Shown here: positions 25,364 through 34,249 of the stretch, one piece after another
Layout: every line of letters starts with the position of its first letter
How positions within the stretch are numbered: the first letter of the stretch is position 1
Assembly: GCA_028290285.1 (NCBI GenBank)
Contig: JAQGKD010000052.1
Span: forward strand, 1 to 36,795
Reading direction: 5' to 3'
Source of the DNA: Hyphomicrobiales bacterium
GTDB taxonomy: Bacteria > Pseudomonadota > Alphaproteobacteria > Rhizobiales > Beijerinckiaceae
Length of the DNA: 36,795 nucleotides
Notes under the pieces: generated by a model
Databases searched by the model: none
What the model saw: the letters and a program-made list of their open reading frames with translations, nothing else
What the model was told of the DNA's origin: nothing
Position numbers and translations under genes: made by a program

Positions 25364-25666
25364 ATGCAAAAACTGCTTACTGTCGTCGTGGCCGCAGGCC
25401 TTCTTTCAGCTTGCTCCGGTCGCATGGATGGCCGCAACGCCCTCGTGCAGCCGACCATGGCGGAGTCGCCGCGTCCGGCTCAGCAGGAGACGTACGTCTG
25501 GGCTCGCAACGACGGTCGCCGCATGGCCAATAATCCCGAGCTTTATCGTCAGGGGCAAGCCGACCAGGCTCGGTGCCGCGCGGGCGCAACCCGAGGCGAG
25601 ACCCTCGACCTCTCATCTTTCACGCGCTGCATGGAAACCAGCGGCTACAATCGCCGCAACAGCTGA
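25364..25666 (+). CDS. Small putative lipoprotein
   Basis: The product is 100 residues. A lipobox LLSAC ends the signal at Cys17 (KLLTVVVAAGLLSAC), so it should be lipidated and membrane-anchored. The mature part has a WARNDGRRMANNPELYRQGQ segment, then QARCRAGATRGETLDLSSFT and a final RCMETSGYNRR. These resemble short lipoproteins of Rhizobiales of unknown function. Two Cys remain in the mature chain, possibly a disulfide. A strong terminator follows the stop by 14 bases. Confidence 0.65.
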   Translation: MQKLLTVVVAAGLLSACSGRMDGRNALVQPTMAESPRPAQQETYVWARNDGRRMANNPELYRQGQADQARCRAGATRGETLDLSSFTRCMETSGYNRRNS

Positions 25667-25680
25667 TCAAGATCGGCTTC

Positions 25681-25711
25681 ATCGGCCGGCCTGAGCGCCG
25701 GCCGATTTTTT
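25681..25711 (+). terminator. Rho-independent terminator after the lipoprotein gene
   Basis: A perfect 10-bp stem (ATCGGCCGGC at 25681-25690 with GCCGGCCGAT at 25697-25706, loop CTGAGC) is followed by a T-run. It fits plus-strand termination. Confidence 0.85.
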
Positions 25712-25850
25712 CCGCAGGTCAATGGGGACGCCGCAGCCAGATATTTCTGATTTTTTCTTGTGGTCCAATATTAGCTCTCATCCGTATGGTTGAGTTGAGA
25801 ACCTTTTTGCTCCAGAGGCTTAGTTCCGTCGTGTATGCTGGTTCGCTGCC

Positions 25851-26684
25851 ATGCCGCGACACGCTTCTCAAATTTGCTCAAGCCGTGACGGATCCCCCTT
25901 GACGATCGTCATCTCCATTTCCGTGCAGGACGGTGTCGTCCTGGCGTCCGACAGCGCGGTGGAGCACCGTGGCCAGGTTTATTACTCTGCGCAAAAGACG
26001 ATGCAGCTCATCAGGGGAATGCCGATCGGGGTACTGGTTGCTGGCGACGGGGCTATCGGCAACAAGGCATTTATCGACGTCCTGAAGGATTTCGGCGCAC
26101 AGGCCTTCATGCGTGGCGGCAACGGCGGCAGTGGCGGGCTGGGACGTCATGCGGTCACCGTCGAAGCCGTGGTGCGAAGCCTGCAGGATTATCTGCGTTC
26201 GATGGCGCCGATGCAGATCGCCAAGATCCGCACCACGCTCATCATCGCGGGCTATTCGGTGGGGAGCGATTCTCCGGAGGTCTGGAACCTCGTCTTCGAT
26301 TCGTCAGACGGAATCTCGGTGTCCCAGGTCTGGTCGCCAAGCGAATACGGGATTTCCTGGGAAGGATCAGGCGAATGCATCCATCGCCTTCTCAGTGACG
26401 AATACACAGCATCAAACTTGCCTCAGGATGCGGACGACCCTTCCAATCGGCCCGTGGAGAACAGCAGTCCGACGCTTGTGACGCCCGGCATGCCGATCCA
26501 CGACGCGATCGACCTCACGCGCTTCTTGATGGATACGACCATCGACTACGTGCGTTTCAGAGCAGACCTGCAGCCCAAAACCGTGGGTGGGCCGGTCGAC
26601 ATGGCCGTCATTACACGGCATGAGGGGTTCCGTTGGGTTCAGCGCAAAAGGTTATCGTCGAGCGCGCTCCACTCTGCGAAATGA
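25851..26684 (+). CDS. Solitary proteasome-beta-like Ntn hydrolase
   Basis: The product is 277 residues from ATG 25851. The region LTIVISISVQDGVVLASDSA matches the start of proteasome beta/HslV-type Ntn hydrolases, in which the Thr after the propeptide or Met is the nucleophile. Thr18, Asp34 (17th from the Thr) and Lys49 (32nd, in SAQKTMQLI) sit near the Thr1/Asp17/Lys33 of the family. GVLVAGDGAIGNKAF follows. An in-frame TTG at 25899 would begin the protein one residue before that Thr, giving an HslV-like N-terminus; neither start has a strong ribosome site. No alpha subunit, ATPase or other proteasome gene lies nearby. Whether it is an active peptidase is unknown. Confidence 0.75.
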   Translation: MPRHASQICSSRDGSPLTIVISISVQDGVVLASDSAVEHRGQVYYSAQKTMQLIRGMPIGVLVAGDGAIGNKAFIDVLKDFGAQAFMRGGNGGSGGLGRHAVTVEAVVRSLQDYLRSMAPMQIAKIRTTLIIAGYSVGSDSPEVWNLVFDSSDGISVSQVWSPSEYGISWEGSGECIHRLLSDEYTASNLPQDADDPSNRPVENSSPTLVTPGMPIHDAIDLTRFLMDTTIDYVRFRADLQPKTVGGPVDMAVITRHEGFRWVQRKRLSSSALHSAK

Positions 26685-26855
26685 ACCGGCGCACCGCCTG
26701 ATCCAAGCCACCATGCCCGTCCTGCCTTGCAAGAGCACACGGCAGCAAACGGGCGCCGATTATATCTTCCTCCAGAGGGATGTCTGGAGCCGCATCTGCG
26801 CGCCCCCTTCAGCGATCTTCTGCGCTTCGACCAGCCGTCCAGCGATGGATTGTGC

Positions 26856-27020
26856 TTACTTGCGTGAGCGCCAGAGCGGGTAGGTGATGAGGGTGCAGAA
26901 GGTGGCGATCGAGCCGTAGAGGAACGCCTCGCCGGGGGAAACGCCGTCGACCACGCCCCAGAGAACGCCGATGATGAAGCCGACGAGCATGCCGACGGCT
27001 AGCTTCGTATCTCTGAACAC
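26856..27020 (-). CDS. Small two-helix membrane protein
   Basis: The product is 54 residues. The GTG at 27020 is chosen because AGGAG lies five bases upstream; the longer frame to 27077 would overlap gph. Two hydrophobic stretches are seen, LAVGMLVGFIIGVLWGVV and AFLYGSIATFCTLITYPLW, and the chain ends in RSRK. It lies 25 bases after the gph stop on the same strand, so it is probably co-transcribed. The function is unknown. Confidence 0.55.
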   Translation of the reverse strand: MFRDTKLAVGMLVGFIIGVLWGVVDGVSPGEAFLYGSIATFCTLITYPLWRSRK

Positions 27021-27045
27021 ATGAACTCCTGACGTGCGGCAGCGG

Positions 27046-27741
27046 TCAGACGAAGTTTTTCGTCCGTGCCACAGCATCCCACAATTGGTCGAAATGGGCG
27101 ATGACGCTATCGGGCCCGAGATGGGCCACTGGCGTATCTGTATAGCCGAAATCCACCGCGATCACAGGAACGCCCGCGGCCTTGGCCGTGTCGATGTCGG
27201 TCCGCGAGTCCCCGACCATCACGGCGCGATGGGGGAGGCCACCCGCGCGCTCGATCGTCATAAGGAGGGCACGAGGGTCGGGCTTGGAAATGGCAGCCCC
27301 CGCGACCCTAAACGTATCCTGGCCGCAGATCGCTCGAAAACGATGCCTGACGCCAAGCGCGTCTAGAAGGCGTACGGAGGGTTGCTCCACCTTGTTCGTG
27401 CAGACGGCGAAGTGCCAGCCCGCCTGTTCGAAGCGGTCGAGCGCCGCGCCGACGCCTTCGAAGAGGTAGCTCTCGTCAGCGATGTGGGCCTCGTAATAGA
27501 CGAGGAAGTCCTTGAAGAGACTTTCGAGCCGCGCGCCTTCGATGGAACGGCCCCCGGCCTCGAAGCCGCGCTGGATCAGCGCCCGCGCCCCGGCGCCGAC
27601 CATCTTGCGGGCCTCTGCCAGCGGAACGGGCGCAAGGCCCTCGCGGGCGAGTATGACATTCAGGGTCGCGACCAGATCGCCGGCCGTTTCGGCGAGTGTT
27701 CCGTCGAGATCGAAGACGAGCAGGGATGTTGTCTGTGGCAT
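27046..27741 (-). CDS. gph: HAD-family phosphatase, probable phosphoglycolate phosphatase
   Basis: This is a HAD hydrolase of the Gph type, 231 residues, removing phosphate from 2-phosphoglycolate (salvage of DNA-repair or photorespiratory product). Motif I is LLVFDLDGTLAETAGD, with the nucleophile and acid Asp. Motif II is in AVCTNKVEQP. Motif III is the Lys in ISKPDPRALL. Motif IV is VMVGDSRTDIDTAKAAGVPV. The helical cap domain (about residues 18-85) contains the MVGAGARALIQRGFEAGG block seen in Gph. A GTG two codons upstream (27747) is the alternative start. Many Gph-like HADs have broader specificity. It lies in the same neighbourhood as rpiA, as in many Rhizobiales. Confidence 0.88.
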   Translation of the reverse strand: MPQTTSLLVFDLDGTLAETAGDLVATLNVILAREGLAPVPLAEARKMVGAGARALIQRGFEAGGRSIEGARLESLFKDFLVYYEAHIADESYLFEGVGAALDRFEQAGWHFAVCTNKVEQPSVRLLDALGVRHRFRAICGQDTFRVAGAAISKPDPRALLMTIERAGGLPHRAVMVGDSRTDIDTAKAAGVPVIAVDFGYTDTPVAHLGPDSVIAHFDQLWDAVARTKNFV

Positions 27742-27825
27742 TCGCACCGCCTAGGGCGAAAATCGGCGAAGGTCAAACGACCCTTGCGTGAACGCTGCTT
27801 GCGTGGACCACGTGGATCGCCTCTA

Positions 27826-27840
27826 GATTCGTCTCGAATC
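27826..27840. promoter_or_regulatory. Inverted repeat in divergent interval (possible operator)
   Basis: GATTCG-TCT-CGAATC is a perfect 6-bp inverted repeat, followed by another GAATCG. It lies between the divergent gph and secreted-protein starts, 25 bases before the latter. A regulatory role is a guess. Confidence 0.3.
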
Positions 27841-27864
27841 GAATCGCATTATCAGAGGTTCTCC

Positions 27865-28236
27865 ATGCTCCGCCCCTCGACTGTCCGTCCCGTGCTGGCC
27901 CTGATCGCGCTTCTCGGGGGAACCGGGCTCGCCACCGCAGCCAATTACGAGTTTCTGGCGGCACCGGAAATCGACCTCAACCGTGTCTATCGGCTGGACA
28001 AGGCAACGGGCGAGATCGGCGCCTGTCAATACGGCCTGAAGGAGAATTCCGTCGGCGTGACGCTGTGCTACCCGCCCGGCGAGGGGGCAGGAGCCCAGCC
28101 GTCCAGCGAATATGGCCTCATTGCCTCCCGTCATGAGCGCGAGGGGGGCGTTTTCCGCGTCGATCTGCGCACCGGCACCATGGCCATCTGCTACGTTCTC
28201 AACGATCAGGTCGTTTGCACGCCGCAGGCGAAGTGA
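27865..28236 (+). CDS. Secreted hypothetical protein
   Basis: The product is 123 residues with a signal peptide (VRPVLALIALLGGTGLATAA, cleaved near residue 26). The mature domain has NRVYRLDKATGEIGACQYGL, then a VGVTLCYPPGEGAGAQPSS loop and RVDLRTGTMAICYVLNDQVV, ending in CTPQAK. The two 'xxLDxxTGxIxxC' strands form an internal repeat (VYRLDKATGEIGACQ against VFRVDLRTGTMAICY), a pattern seen in small beta-propeller-like or WD-like periplasmic proteins. Four Cys could form two disulfides. The start at 27865 has AGAGG six bases upstream. The function is unknown. Confidence 0.65.
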   Translation: MLRPSTVRPVLALIALLGGTGLATAANYEFLAAPEIDLNRVYRLDKATGEIGACQYGLKENSVGVTLCYPPGEGAGAQPSSEYGLIASRHEREGGVFRVDLRTGTMAICYVLNDQVVCTPQAK

Positions 28237-28401
28237 CGAGGGCAGGGGCAGGTTTAGGGCAGTCTTCGTGAATCAGCTCTCTATTGGTTGCTCGCTCAAG
28301 CTTAAAGATTGGCTTGGCATCCACGTCGGCTACGGTCTTCGGCCCCATGCCCTTTGTCCTCGGGGCTCTAGGACTGAGTCCTGAGCATTTCAGGATGCCG
28401 G

Positions 28402-28803
28402 TTATTCATCTGACCCTACCGGAAAGCCAATACGCCTAGGAGGGGTATGTTGAGCGGGTAAGGCAACGAGCTCTACGTTGATCTGCGTGTGGTGCTGGAT
28501 GACTTCGACGGGACGTCCTTCCCGCGTGCCCTTGAAGATCAATAGATCGGGGTCAGAAAACGCAACAGCGTCAATGTGAAATGGGCTCCCGGATGCGCTG
28601 GAGACCAGGCGTCCGCCTATCTCTTCTCGGGGACGCAAACTTAATTCGAAGATTGAGATGCGCTTTAACAAGCGCTCGAGGATCCATCCCGCTGGGTTGT
28701 TTCGTCGTACGGCTGCTTCAGCCAAACCATCAAGGCTCGGAGCTGTGGGGTTTAGGAACTCGCGCGGTAGAATGTGGGAAAAGTCGAACGGGGATTTCGT
28801 CAT
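28402..28803 (-). CDS. DUF6173-like protein
   Basis: The product is about 133 residues from the ATG at 28803 (longer starts to 28863 are possible; ribosome sites are weak). It resembles DUF6173 domain proteins. The pattern is NPAGWILERLLKRISIFE, then the SPFHIDAVAFSDPDLLIF core, VEVIQHHTQINVELVALPAQ and PPRRIGFPVGSDE. In that family 'DPD...F.G...G....IQH..Q..V.L.A.P...PPRRIGF' is conserved. The function is unknown. It has no signal peptide. It stands alone on the minus strand, surrounded by gene-poor sequence. Confidence 0.55.
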   Translation of the reverse strand: MTKSPFDFSHILPREFLNPTAPSLDGLAEAAVRRNNPAGWILERLLKRISIFELSLRPREEIGGRLVSSASGSPFHIDAVAFSDPDLLIFKGTREGRPVEVIQHHTQINVELVALPAQHTPPRRIGFPVGSDE

Positions 28804-28863
28804 GGAAGGTCTCATATGGAATCGCAATCCAGCATTGTCACCTGACATCCCAGATTTACGCAA

Positions 28864-29313
28864 GTAACCGCGAAGAGAATCCTGAGATCAGGTTTTTGCC
28901 GCCTGACGCGAATATTCAGCCGATTTCGCGGTGAGCAGAGGCATGCTGATCAACAGCTCGTCGAAGGTCATAATCGGGGTGATAGTTACTTTCGCGAATT
29001 TTCCGAGCTGGGCTACCCATGTTCCTCCATCGTCTTCAAGGTGCGAAGAGGTTCGACACTTTCCACCCGGGTCGAGGGAAAAATCTCGGCTAGGGACTTC
29101 GGGCGCTATGCACGAATGTGGATCAGCAACTTCTAGTTGGAACCCTACAAAATCTTGCAGTCGAGGCGCACGGGCCGAGGCTCATCGGGCAGTTGAGCTG
29201 GATCGCGAAAGTTGAAAATCGCCCATAGCCTCCCCGCCCGATTTGCCTTTCCGGTCGGAAGCCGCTAATCGCCACGGATAAGCCGATAGCGAAATAGACC
29301 TGCCGGAGCGTCC
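28864..29313. other. Gene-poor stretch before rpiA
   Basis: This is 450 bases with no supported gene. It should include the rpiA promoter near its end. A plus-strand frame open from about 28844 to 29130 lacks any ATG, GTG or TTG start and is not called; its 3' half reads plausibly and may be a remnant. An alternative 94-residue frame at 28931-29215 has no ribosome site or similarity. Confidence 0.4.
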
Positions 29314-30021
29314 ATGATCGACCCAGCCGATGCCGCCAAGCGCCTCGCGGCCGCCCGCGCGCTTGAATTGGTGCATTCTGGCATGCGGCTGGGTCTGGGA
29401 ACCGGCTCCACCGCAGCCCATTTCGTCGCCCTCCTGGGCGAACGGGTCGCCCAAGGCCTGAAGATCGTGGGCGTGCCGACCTCGGAGCAGACCCGCGCAC
29501 AGGCCGAGCGCCTGAACATTCCGCTGTCGACCCTCGACGAAATTCCCGAACTCGACCTCACCATCGATGGCGCCGACGAATTCGATCCTTCGCTGCGCCT
29601 CATCAAGGGCGGCGGGGCCGCTCTGCTGCGCGAGAAGATCGTGGCCGCCGCCTCCCTGCGCATGGTCGTCGTCACCGACCGGTCGAAGCAGGTCGCGACG
29701 CTGGGCCGCTATCCGCTCCCTGTGGAGGTCGACCGCTTCGGGCTGGAATCGACGCGCCGCCATGTGCTTCGCGTCGCCGACGAGACGGGCTGCTCCGGCG
29801 CCGTCTCCGTGCGGCTGGATGAGAAGGGCCACGTTTTGGTCACGGATGGAGGGCATCCCATCCTGGATTGTGCATTCGGGAGCATTCCCGATCCGGAAGC
29901 GCTTGCGCGCGGCCTCAACGCCATCCCCGGCGTGGTCGAGCACGGGCTCTTCATCGGACTTGCGAAGGCGATCATCGTCGCAGACGCTGACGGCGTCGAA
30001 GTGATCGGCGATCTGGCTTAA
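29314..30021 (+). CDS. rpiA: Ribose-5-phosphate isomerase A
   Basis: This cytosolic enzyme interconverts ribose-5-phosphate and ribulose-5-phosphate in the pentose phosphate pathway. The protein has 235 residues, as expected. Signatures are [13 protein letters not shown] near residues 26-38, [12 protein letters not shown] (with the catalytic Asp pair region) and [17 protein letters not shown] (active-site Lys). It is followed by the DUF2059 gene 32 bases downstream and then gor, all on the plus strand, an order seen in many Rhizobiales. Confidence 0.96.
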   Translation: MIDPADAAKRLAAARALELVHSGMRLGLGTGSTAAHFVALLGERVAQGLKIVGVPTSEQTRAQAERLNIPLSTLDEIPELDLTIDGADEFDPSLRLIKGGGAALLREKIVAAASLRMVVVTDRSKQVATLGRYPLPVEVDRFGLESTRRHVLRVADETGCSGAVSVRLDEKGHVLVTDGGHPILDCAFGSIPDPEALARGLNAIPGVVEHGLFIGLAKAIIVADADGVEVIGDLA

Positions 30022-30053
30022 GAATGATTATGTGCCGTTCAGGAGATAGAATC

Positions 30054-30590
30054 GTGAAGCTCACCCATTTGTCGCGCGCCCTCGCGCTCGCGTTTCTGAC
30101 CGCCATCGCGTCACCCGCCATGGCGCAGCAGCCGGCTGCACCCGCTTATTTCCCCCAGACCGCGCCGGTCTCGGACAGCCAGTTCGCCTTGGCAAAGGAA
30201 ATCGTCGGCCTCACCGGCATTGCCAAGACCTTCGATCCCTTCATTCCCGCCATGCTCAACGAGCTGAACGGTAATCTCACGCGCACGCGCCCCGAGCTTC
30301 TCGCCGACATGAATGCGGTGATGAAGGACACGATCGCGCCTGAGTTCACGAAGCGCACGAACGAGATGATCGACTATGCGGCGCGCCTCGTGGCCAACGC
30401 GATGCCCGAGTCCGAGCTCAAGGAAACGCTGGCCTTCCTGAAGACCAGCGCAGGCAAGCACTACACGGACCTGCAGCCGATGATCCTCAGCCGCATCGTA
30501 TCGGGCCTCGAAGCCTGGAACCGCGTGCTCTCCGTCGAGATGATGGACCGGGTTCGCGCCGAGATGAAGAAGAAGGGTCACGATCTCTGA
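30054..30590 (+). CDS. DUF2059 domain protein, secreted
   Basis: The product is 178 residues. The GTG at 30054 is chosen because AGGAGA lies eight bases upstream; a longer frame begins at 30024. A signal peptide (LSRALALAFLTAIASPAMAQ) is followed by a Pro/Ala linker. The DUF2059 helical domain has FALAKEIVGLTGIAKTFDPF, then MKDTIAPEFTKRTNEMIDYA and ANAMPESELKETLAFLKTSA, with the conserved 'E...FYxTxxGK' site seen here as FLKTSAGKHY. It is periplasmic. Its function is unknown. It is a typical neighbour between rpiA and gor in this group. Confidence 0.85.
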   Translation: MKLTHLSRALALAFLTAIASPAMAQQPAAPAYFPQTAPVSDSQFALAKEIVGLTGIAKTFDPFIPAMLNELNGNLTRTRPELLADMNAVMKDTIAPEFTKRTNEMIDYAARLVANAMPESELKETLAFLKTSAGKHYTDLQPMILSRIVSGLEAWNRVLSVEMMDRVRAEMKKKGHDL

Positions 30591-30625
30591 TCCCATAAGG
30601 GGTCGGACGTGAACGAGGGACGATC

Positions 30626-32038
30626 ATGAAGCCATTTGACGTCGATCTGTTCGTCATCGGCGGCGGATCGGGCGGCGTTCGCGCTGCCCGGATCGCGGCG
30701 GGGTACGGCGCCTCCGTCATGATCGCGGAAGAATATCGCATGGGCGGCACCTGCGTCATTCGCGGGTGCGTGCCCAAGAAGCTCTATGTCTACGCGAGCC
30801 GCTTCGCCGACGATTTCGCTGATGCCAAGGGGTTCGGCTGGACGCTGCCCGGCAAGCCGACCTTCGATTGGCCCACCCTGGTCGCGGCCAAGGAGCGCGA
30901 AATCTCGCGGCTATCGCAGATCTATCGCAACAACCTGCTCAACGCCGGAGTGCAAGTCGTTGAGACGAGAGCGGAAATCCTCGACGCGAATACGCTGCGG
31001 CTGGTGTCCGACGGGCGCACGATCCGCGCGGGCAAGATCCTCGTCGCGACGGGCGGCACGCCTGTCCTCGAGCCGAGCGTTCCCGGCGTCGAGCTCGCCA
31101 TCAGCTCGAACGAACTCTTCGATCTGCCTGTTTTTCCCAACCGTCTGCTCGTAATCGGCGGCGGCTATATCGCCGTCGAATTCGCCAGCCTCTTCGCGCG
31201 CCTTGGCTCGAAAGTGACACTGGCCTTCCGGGGCGAGAATGTCCTGCGCGGCTTCGATGACGACCTGCGCGATGGGCTGCGCACCGAACTCCAGCATGCC
31301 GGCGTCGAGATCCTTCCGGGCACTCTGCCCAAGCGAATCGAGAAGCGCGCAGATGGCCTTGTGGTCACCCTGACGGGCGACGAGACGCGAACCTTCGATC
31401 AGGTGATGCTGGCCACCGGCCGGCGTCCGCACACCCTCGGCCTCGGCCTCGAAAATGCGGGCGTGGAATGCGACCACGCGGGCGCGGTCAAGGTGGATGC
31501 CTATTCGCGCACCAATGTTGCGTCGATCTATGCGGTCGGGGATGTCACCAACCGGGTCAATCTCACGCCTGTTGCGATCCGCGAGGGCCATGCTTTCGCA
31601 GACACAGAGTTCGGCGGCAAGGAAACCGCGGTCGTTCATGCGGGCATACCGACAGCCGTTTTCACGACCCCCGAGATCGGCACGGTCGGGCTGAGCGAAC
31701 AGGAAGCGCGCAAGATTTTCGACATCGTCGACGTTTATGCGGCGAGCTTCCGCCCCATGATCGCGACGCTGTCGGGACGCCCCGAGAAGACCATTATGAA
31801 GATCGTGGTCGATGGGCAGACTGATCAGGTGCTCGGCGTGCACATCCTCGGGTACGGCGCCGGGGAGATGGCGCAGCTGCTCGGCATTTCCGTGAAGCTC
31901 GGTGCGACCAAGGCGGATTTCGACGCCACCATGGCCGTGCATCCGACCGCCGCCGAGGAACTGGTGACCATGCGAACCCGCTCCGCGCGCTATGTGCGCG
32001 AGACGCTGGACGCAGGGCCGGGCGCCGCCATCGGCTAG
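30626..32038 (+). CDS. gor: Glutathione-disulfide reductase
   Basis: This FAD/NADPH oxidoreductase keeps glutathione reduced. The protein has 470 residues. It has the FAD-binding GGGSGGVRAARIAA near 12-25 and the redox-active pair Cys43 and Cys48 in GGTCVIRGCVPKK. The NADPH Rossmann motif is LLVIGGGYIAVEFASLFARL, and Arg residues in FRGENVLRGFDD suit NADPH. The second FAD segment is ASIYAVGDVTNRVNLTPVA. The C-terminal active-site His439 and Glu444 are in HPTAAEELVTMR. It starts at 30626, with GAGGGA upstream, and follows the DUF2059 gene by 35 bases. Confidence 0.95.
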   Translation: MKPFDVDLFVIGGGSGGVRAARIAAGYGASVMIAEEYRMGGTCVIRGCVPKKLYVYASRFADDFADAKGFGWTLPGKPTFDWPTLVAAKEREISRLSQIYRNNLLNAGVQVVETRAEILDANTLRLVSDGRTIRAGKILVATGGTPVLEPSVPGVELAISSNELFDLPVFPNRLLVIGGGYIAVEFASLFARLGSKVTLAFRGENVLRGFDDDLRDGLRTELQHAGVEILPGTLPKRIEKRADGLVVTLTGDETRTFDQVMLATGRRPHTLGLGLENAGVECDHAGAVKVDAYSRTNVASIYAVGDVTNRVNLTPVAIREGHAFADTEFGGKETAVVHAGIPTAVFTTPEIGTVGLSEQEARKIFDIVDVYAASFRPMIATLSGRPEKTIMKIVVDGQTDQVLGVHILGYGAGEMAQLLGISVKLGATKADFDATMAVHPTAAEELVTMRTRSARYVRETLDAGPGAAIG

Positions 32039-32175
32039 GCTTGAGCCCTTCAACCATAGTCGTGGCGAAAAAGTTTATTAAGGCCGGGATCCCTGTTGTA
32101 TAAGCCCATCGCGTGCCGGGTACTTGCCGTGCAGGGGAGGGCCGTTGGGTCGAGGCGCGCTGAACAGGAGCGAAT

Positions 32176-33561
32176 ATGATGGCCGTGGATCGTTGGACAC
32201 CTGACTCTTGGCGCGCAAGGCCGATCGAGCAAGCCCCCGTTTATCCGGATGCGGCAGCTCTTGGCGACGTGGAGCGCCAGCTGAGCGGATTTCCGCCGCT
32301 GGTCTTCGCAGGTGAAGCCCGTAAGCTGAAGAAAGCCCTGGCCAAGGTTTCAGCCGGCGAGGCCTTCCTGTTGCAGGGCGGCGATTGCGCCGAATCCTTC
32401 GCCGAGCATTCCGCTGACAACATCCGCGATTTCTTCCGCGTCTTCCTGCAGATGGCGGTCGTCATGACCTTCGCCGCCGCCTCGCCCGTGGTGAAGGTGG
32501 GCCGCGTCGCCGGTCAGTTCGCCAAGCCCCGCACCAACCCGACCGAGAAGATCGACGGCGTGGAGCTGCCGATCTACCGCGGCGACATCGTCAACGACAC
32601 CGAGTTCACCCTGCAAGGGCGCACCCCCGATCCGCGCCGGCAGATCGAGGCCTATCGCCAGTCGGCGGCCACGCTGAACCTACTGCGCGCCTTCGCGACC
32701 GGCGGCTACGCCAGCCTCGACAATGCGCATCGCTGGATGCTCGGCTTCGTGAAGGACAGCCCGCAGTCGGGCCGTTATCAGGAAGTCGCCGACCGTCTCA
32801 CCGAGACGCTCAACTTCATGCGCGCCATCGGTCTCGATCCCGAGACGCATCAGGAACTCCGCCAGACGGATTTCTACACCTCGCATGAGGCGCTGCTGCT
32901 CGGCTTCGAACAGGCGCTCACCCGCGTCGATTCGACGACGGGCGACCATTACGCGACGTCAGGCCACATGCTCTGGATCGGCGACCGCACGCGCCAGTTC
33001 GATCATGCCCATGTCGAATATTGCCGTGGCGTGAAGAACCCCATCGGCCTGAAATGCGGCCCCTCGATCAAGCCGGACGACCTCCTGCGCCTGATCGATA
33101 TGCTCAATCCGACGGATGAGGCAGGGCGCATGACGCTGATCTGCCGCTTCGGCTCGGACAAGATCGTCGATCATCTGCCAAAGCTCATCCGCGCCGTGGA
33201 GAAGGAAGGCCGCACGGTGCTGTGGTCCTGCGATCCGATGCACGGCAACACGATCACCGCTGGCGGCTACAAGACCCGGCCGTTCGACAGGATCATGAGC
33301 GAAATCCGCACCTTCTTCGCCATACACCAGGCCGAGGGCACCTATGCGGGTGGCGTCCACCTGGAAATGACCGGCAAGAACGTGACGGAATGCACGGGCG
33401 GCGCGCGCCAGATCATGGATTCGGATCTGCACGACCGCTACCACACCCATTGCGATCCGCGCCTCAACGCCGAACAGGCGATCGAAGTGGCCTTCCTCGT
33501 GGCCGAACTGCTCAAGGCCGAGCGGGCGTCGAAGCCCGCAGTGGAACACGCGGCGGAGTAA
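32176..33561 (+). CDS. aroG: Class II 3-deoxy-7-phosphoheptulonate (DAHP) synthase
   Basis: This enzyme condenses phosphoenolpyruvate and erythrose-4-phosphate, the first step of the shikimate pathway. It is the class II (plant/mycobacterial type) enzyme, 461 residues. Signatures are [20 protein letters not shown] (with the metal-binding Cys), [20 protein letters not shown], then YRGDIVN, and later [20 protein letters not shown]. The segment [20 protein letters not shown] binds metal and substrate, followed by [17 protein letters not shown]. The ATG at 32176 has AGGAG six bases upstream. A terminator follows the gene. Confidence 0.95.
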   Translation: MMAVDRWTPDSWRARPIEQAPVYPDAAALGDVERQLSGFPPLVFAGEARKLKKALAKVSAGEAFLLQGGDCAESFAEHSADNIRDFFRVFLQMAVVMTFAAASPVVKVGRVAGQFAKPRTNPTEKIDGVELPIYRGDIVNDTEFTLQGRTPDPRRQIEAYRQSAATLNLLRAFATGGYASLDNAHRWMLGFVKDSPQSGRYQEVADRLTETLNFMRAIGLDPETHQELRQTDFYTSHEALLLGFEQALTRVDSTTGDHYATSGHMLWIGDRTRQFDHAHVEYCRGVKNPIGLKCGPSIKPDDLLRLIDMLNPTDEAGRMTLICRFGSDKIVDHLPKLIRAVEKEGRTVLWSCDPMHGNTITAGGYKTRPFDRIMSEIRTFFAIHQAEGTYAGGVHLEMTGKNVTECTGGARQIMDSDLHDRYHTHCDPRLNAEQAIEVAFLVAELLKAERASKPAVEHAAE

Positions 33562-33581
33562 GCGCGCTAACGACAAGGTTG

Positions 33582-33611
33582 CCGGCGGGTCTTACCCGCC
33601 GGTATTTTTTT
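33582..33611 (+). terminator. Rho-independent terminator after DAHP synthase
   Basis: A 9-bp stem CCGGCGGGT/ACCCGCCGG at 33582-33590 and 33594-33602 (loop CTT) is followed by a T-run at 33604-33610. It ends the DAHP synthase transcript. Confidence 0.85.
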
Positions 33612-33827
33612 ACGATGCGCCGTGACGTGCTGGAACCGTTTGCCGGGCTAGACCTCGGATACCCTGCCTTGATGACAGCCACGACGGCGGCACCTTCATG
33701 CAGGTGGACCGTCTTAGCTTTAGCCAGCTTTTAATCTTAGTCGCCATAATGGCTGTAGTCTTTTTCTATGATCCATTACGAACCCGGTTAAATTTTCAAT
33801 CTTTTAACCTGTCTTGGCGGGGTGAAA

Positions 33828-34226
33828 ATGAACAATAGCCCGACTTCAAACTCAGAGCAAAATATCGTCGGTGCCGGTGGTGTCGTGCGTGGTTTCGATG
33901 AGCGAGGACACCTGACATTTTACGTGAAGCTGCCAAATCGTCCGGTTTTGCATGGGGAATGGGTGGTGACCTGGCCCAAGAATGACCGCATCGCTTTCGC
34001 TGTTGATATTATCTCTTTTGGGTACCGCGATGAAGGCAACGTTACTAATCCTCACCCACGTGCTCGCGAAGGCCTCACACACCATGAGGCAGAGACAGTT
34101 GCGAGCCTAATTAAAGGTTTTTTTGAAAATCCCAGCAATACAAAAGGTGTATTTCCCTTTGTTGATGGATCCAAGCTATCTGCGGGCATAAATTTTGCCG
34201 CCGGTTGGGTGCGAATTAATTCTTGA
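33828..34226 (+). CDS. Hypothetical protein in AT-richer patch
   Basis: The product is 132 residues and is not recognised. There is no signal peptide or helix. Segments are QNIVGAGGVVRGFDERGHLT, then HGEWVVTWPKNDRIAFAVDI, the middle LTHHEAETVASLIKGFFENP and a final SAGINFAAGWVRINS. The ATG at 33828 is preferred, and a GTG two codons earlier is the alternative; GGCGGGG lies a few bases upstream. Codon use is more AT-rich than its neighbours, which suggests relatively recent acquisition. A small frameshifted gene follows 23 bases later on the same strand. Confidence 0.5.
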   Translation: MNNSPTSNSEQNIVGAGGVVRGFDERGHLTFYVKLPNRPVLHGEWVVTWPKNDRIAFAVDIISFGYRDEGNVTNPHPRAREGLTHHEAETVASLIKGFFENPSNTKGVFPFVDGSKLSAGINFAAGWVRINS

Positions 34227-34249
34227 TTTGAGTTCGAAAGGAATTTTCG

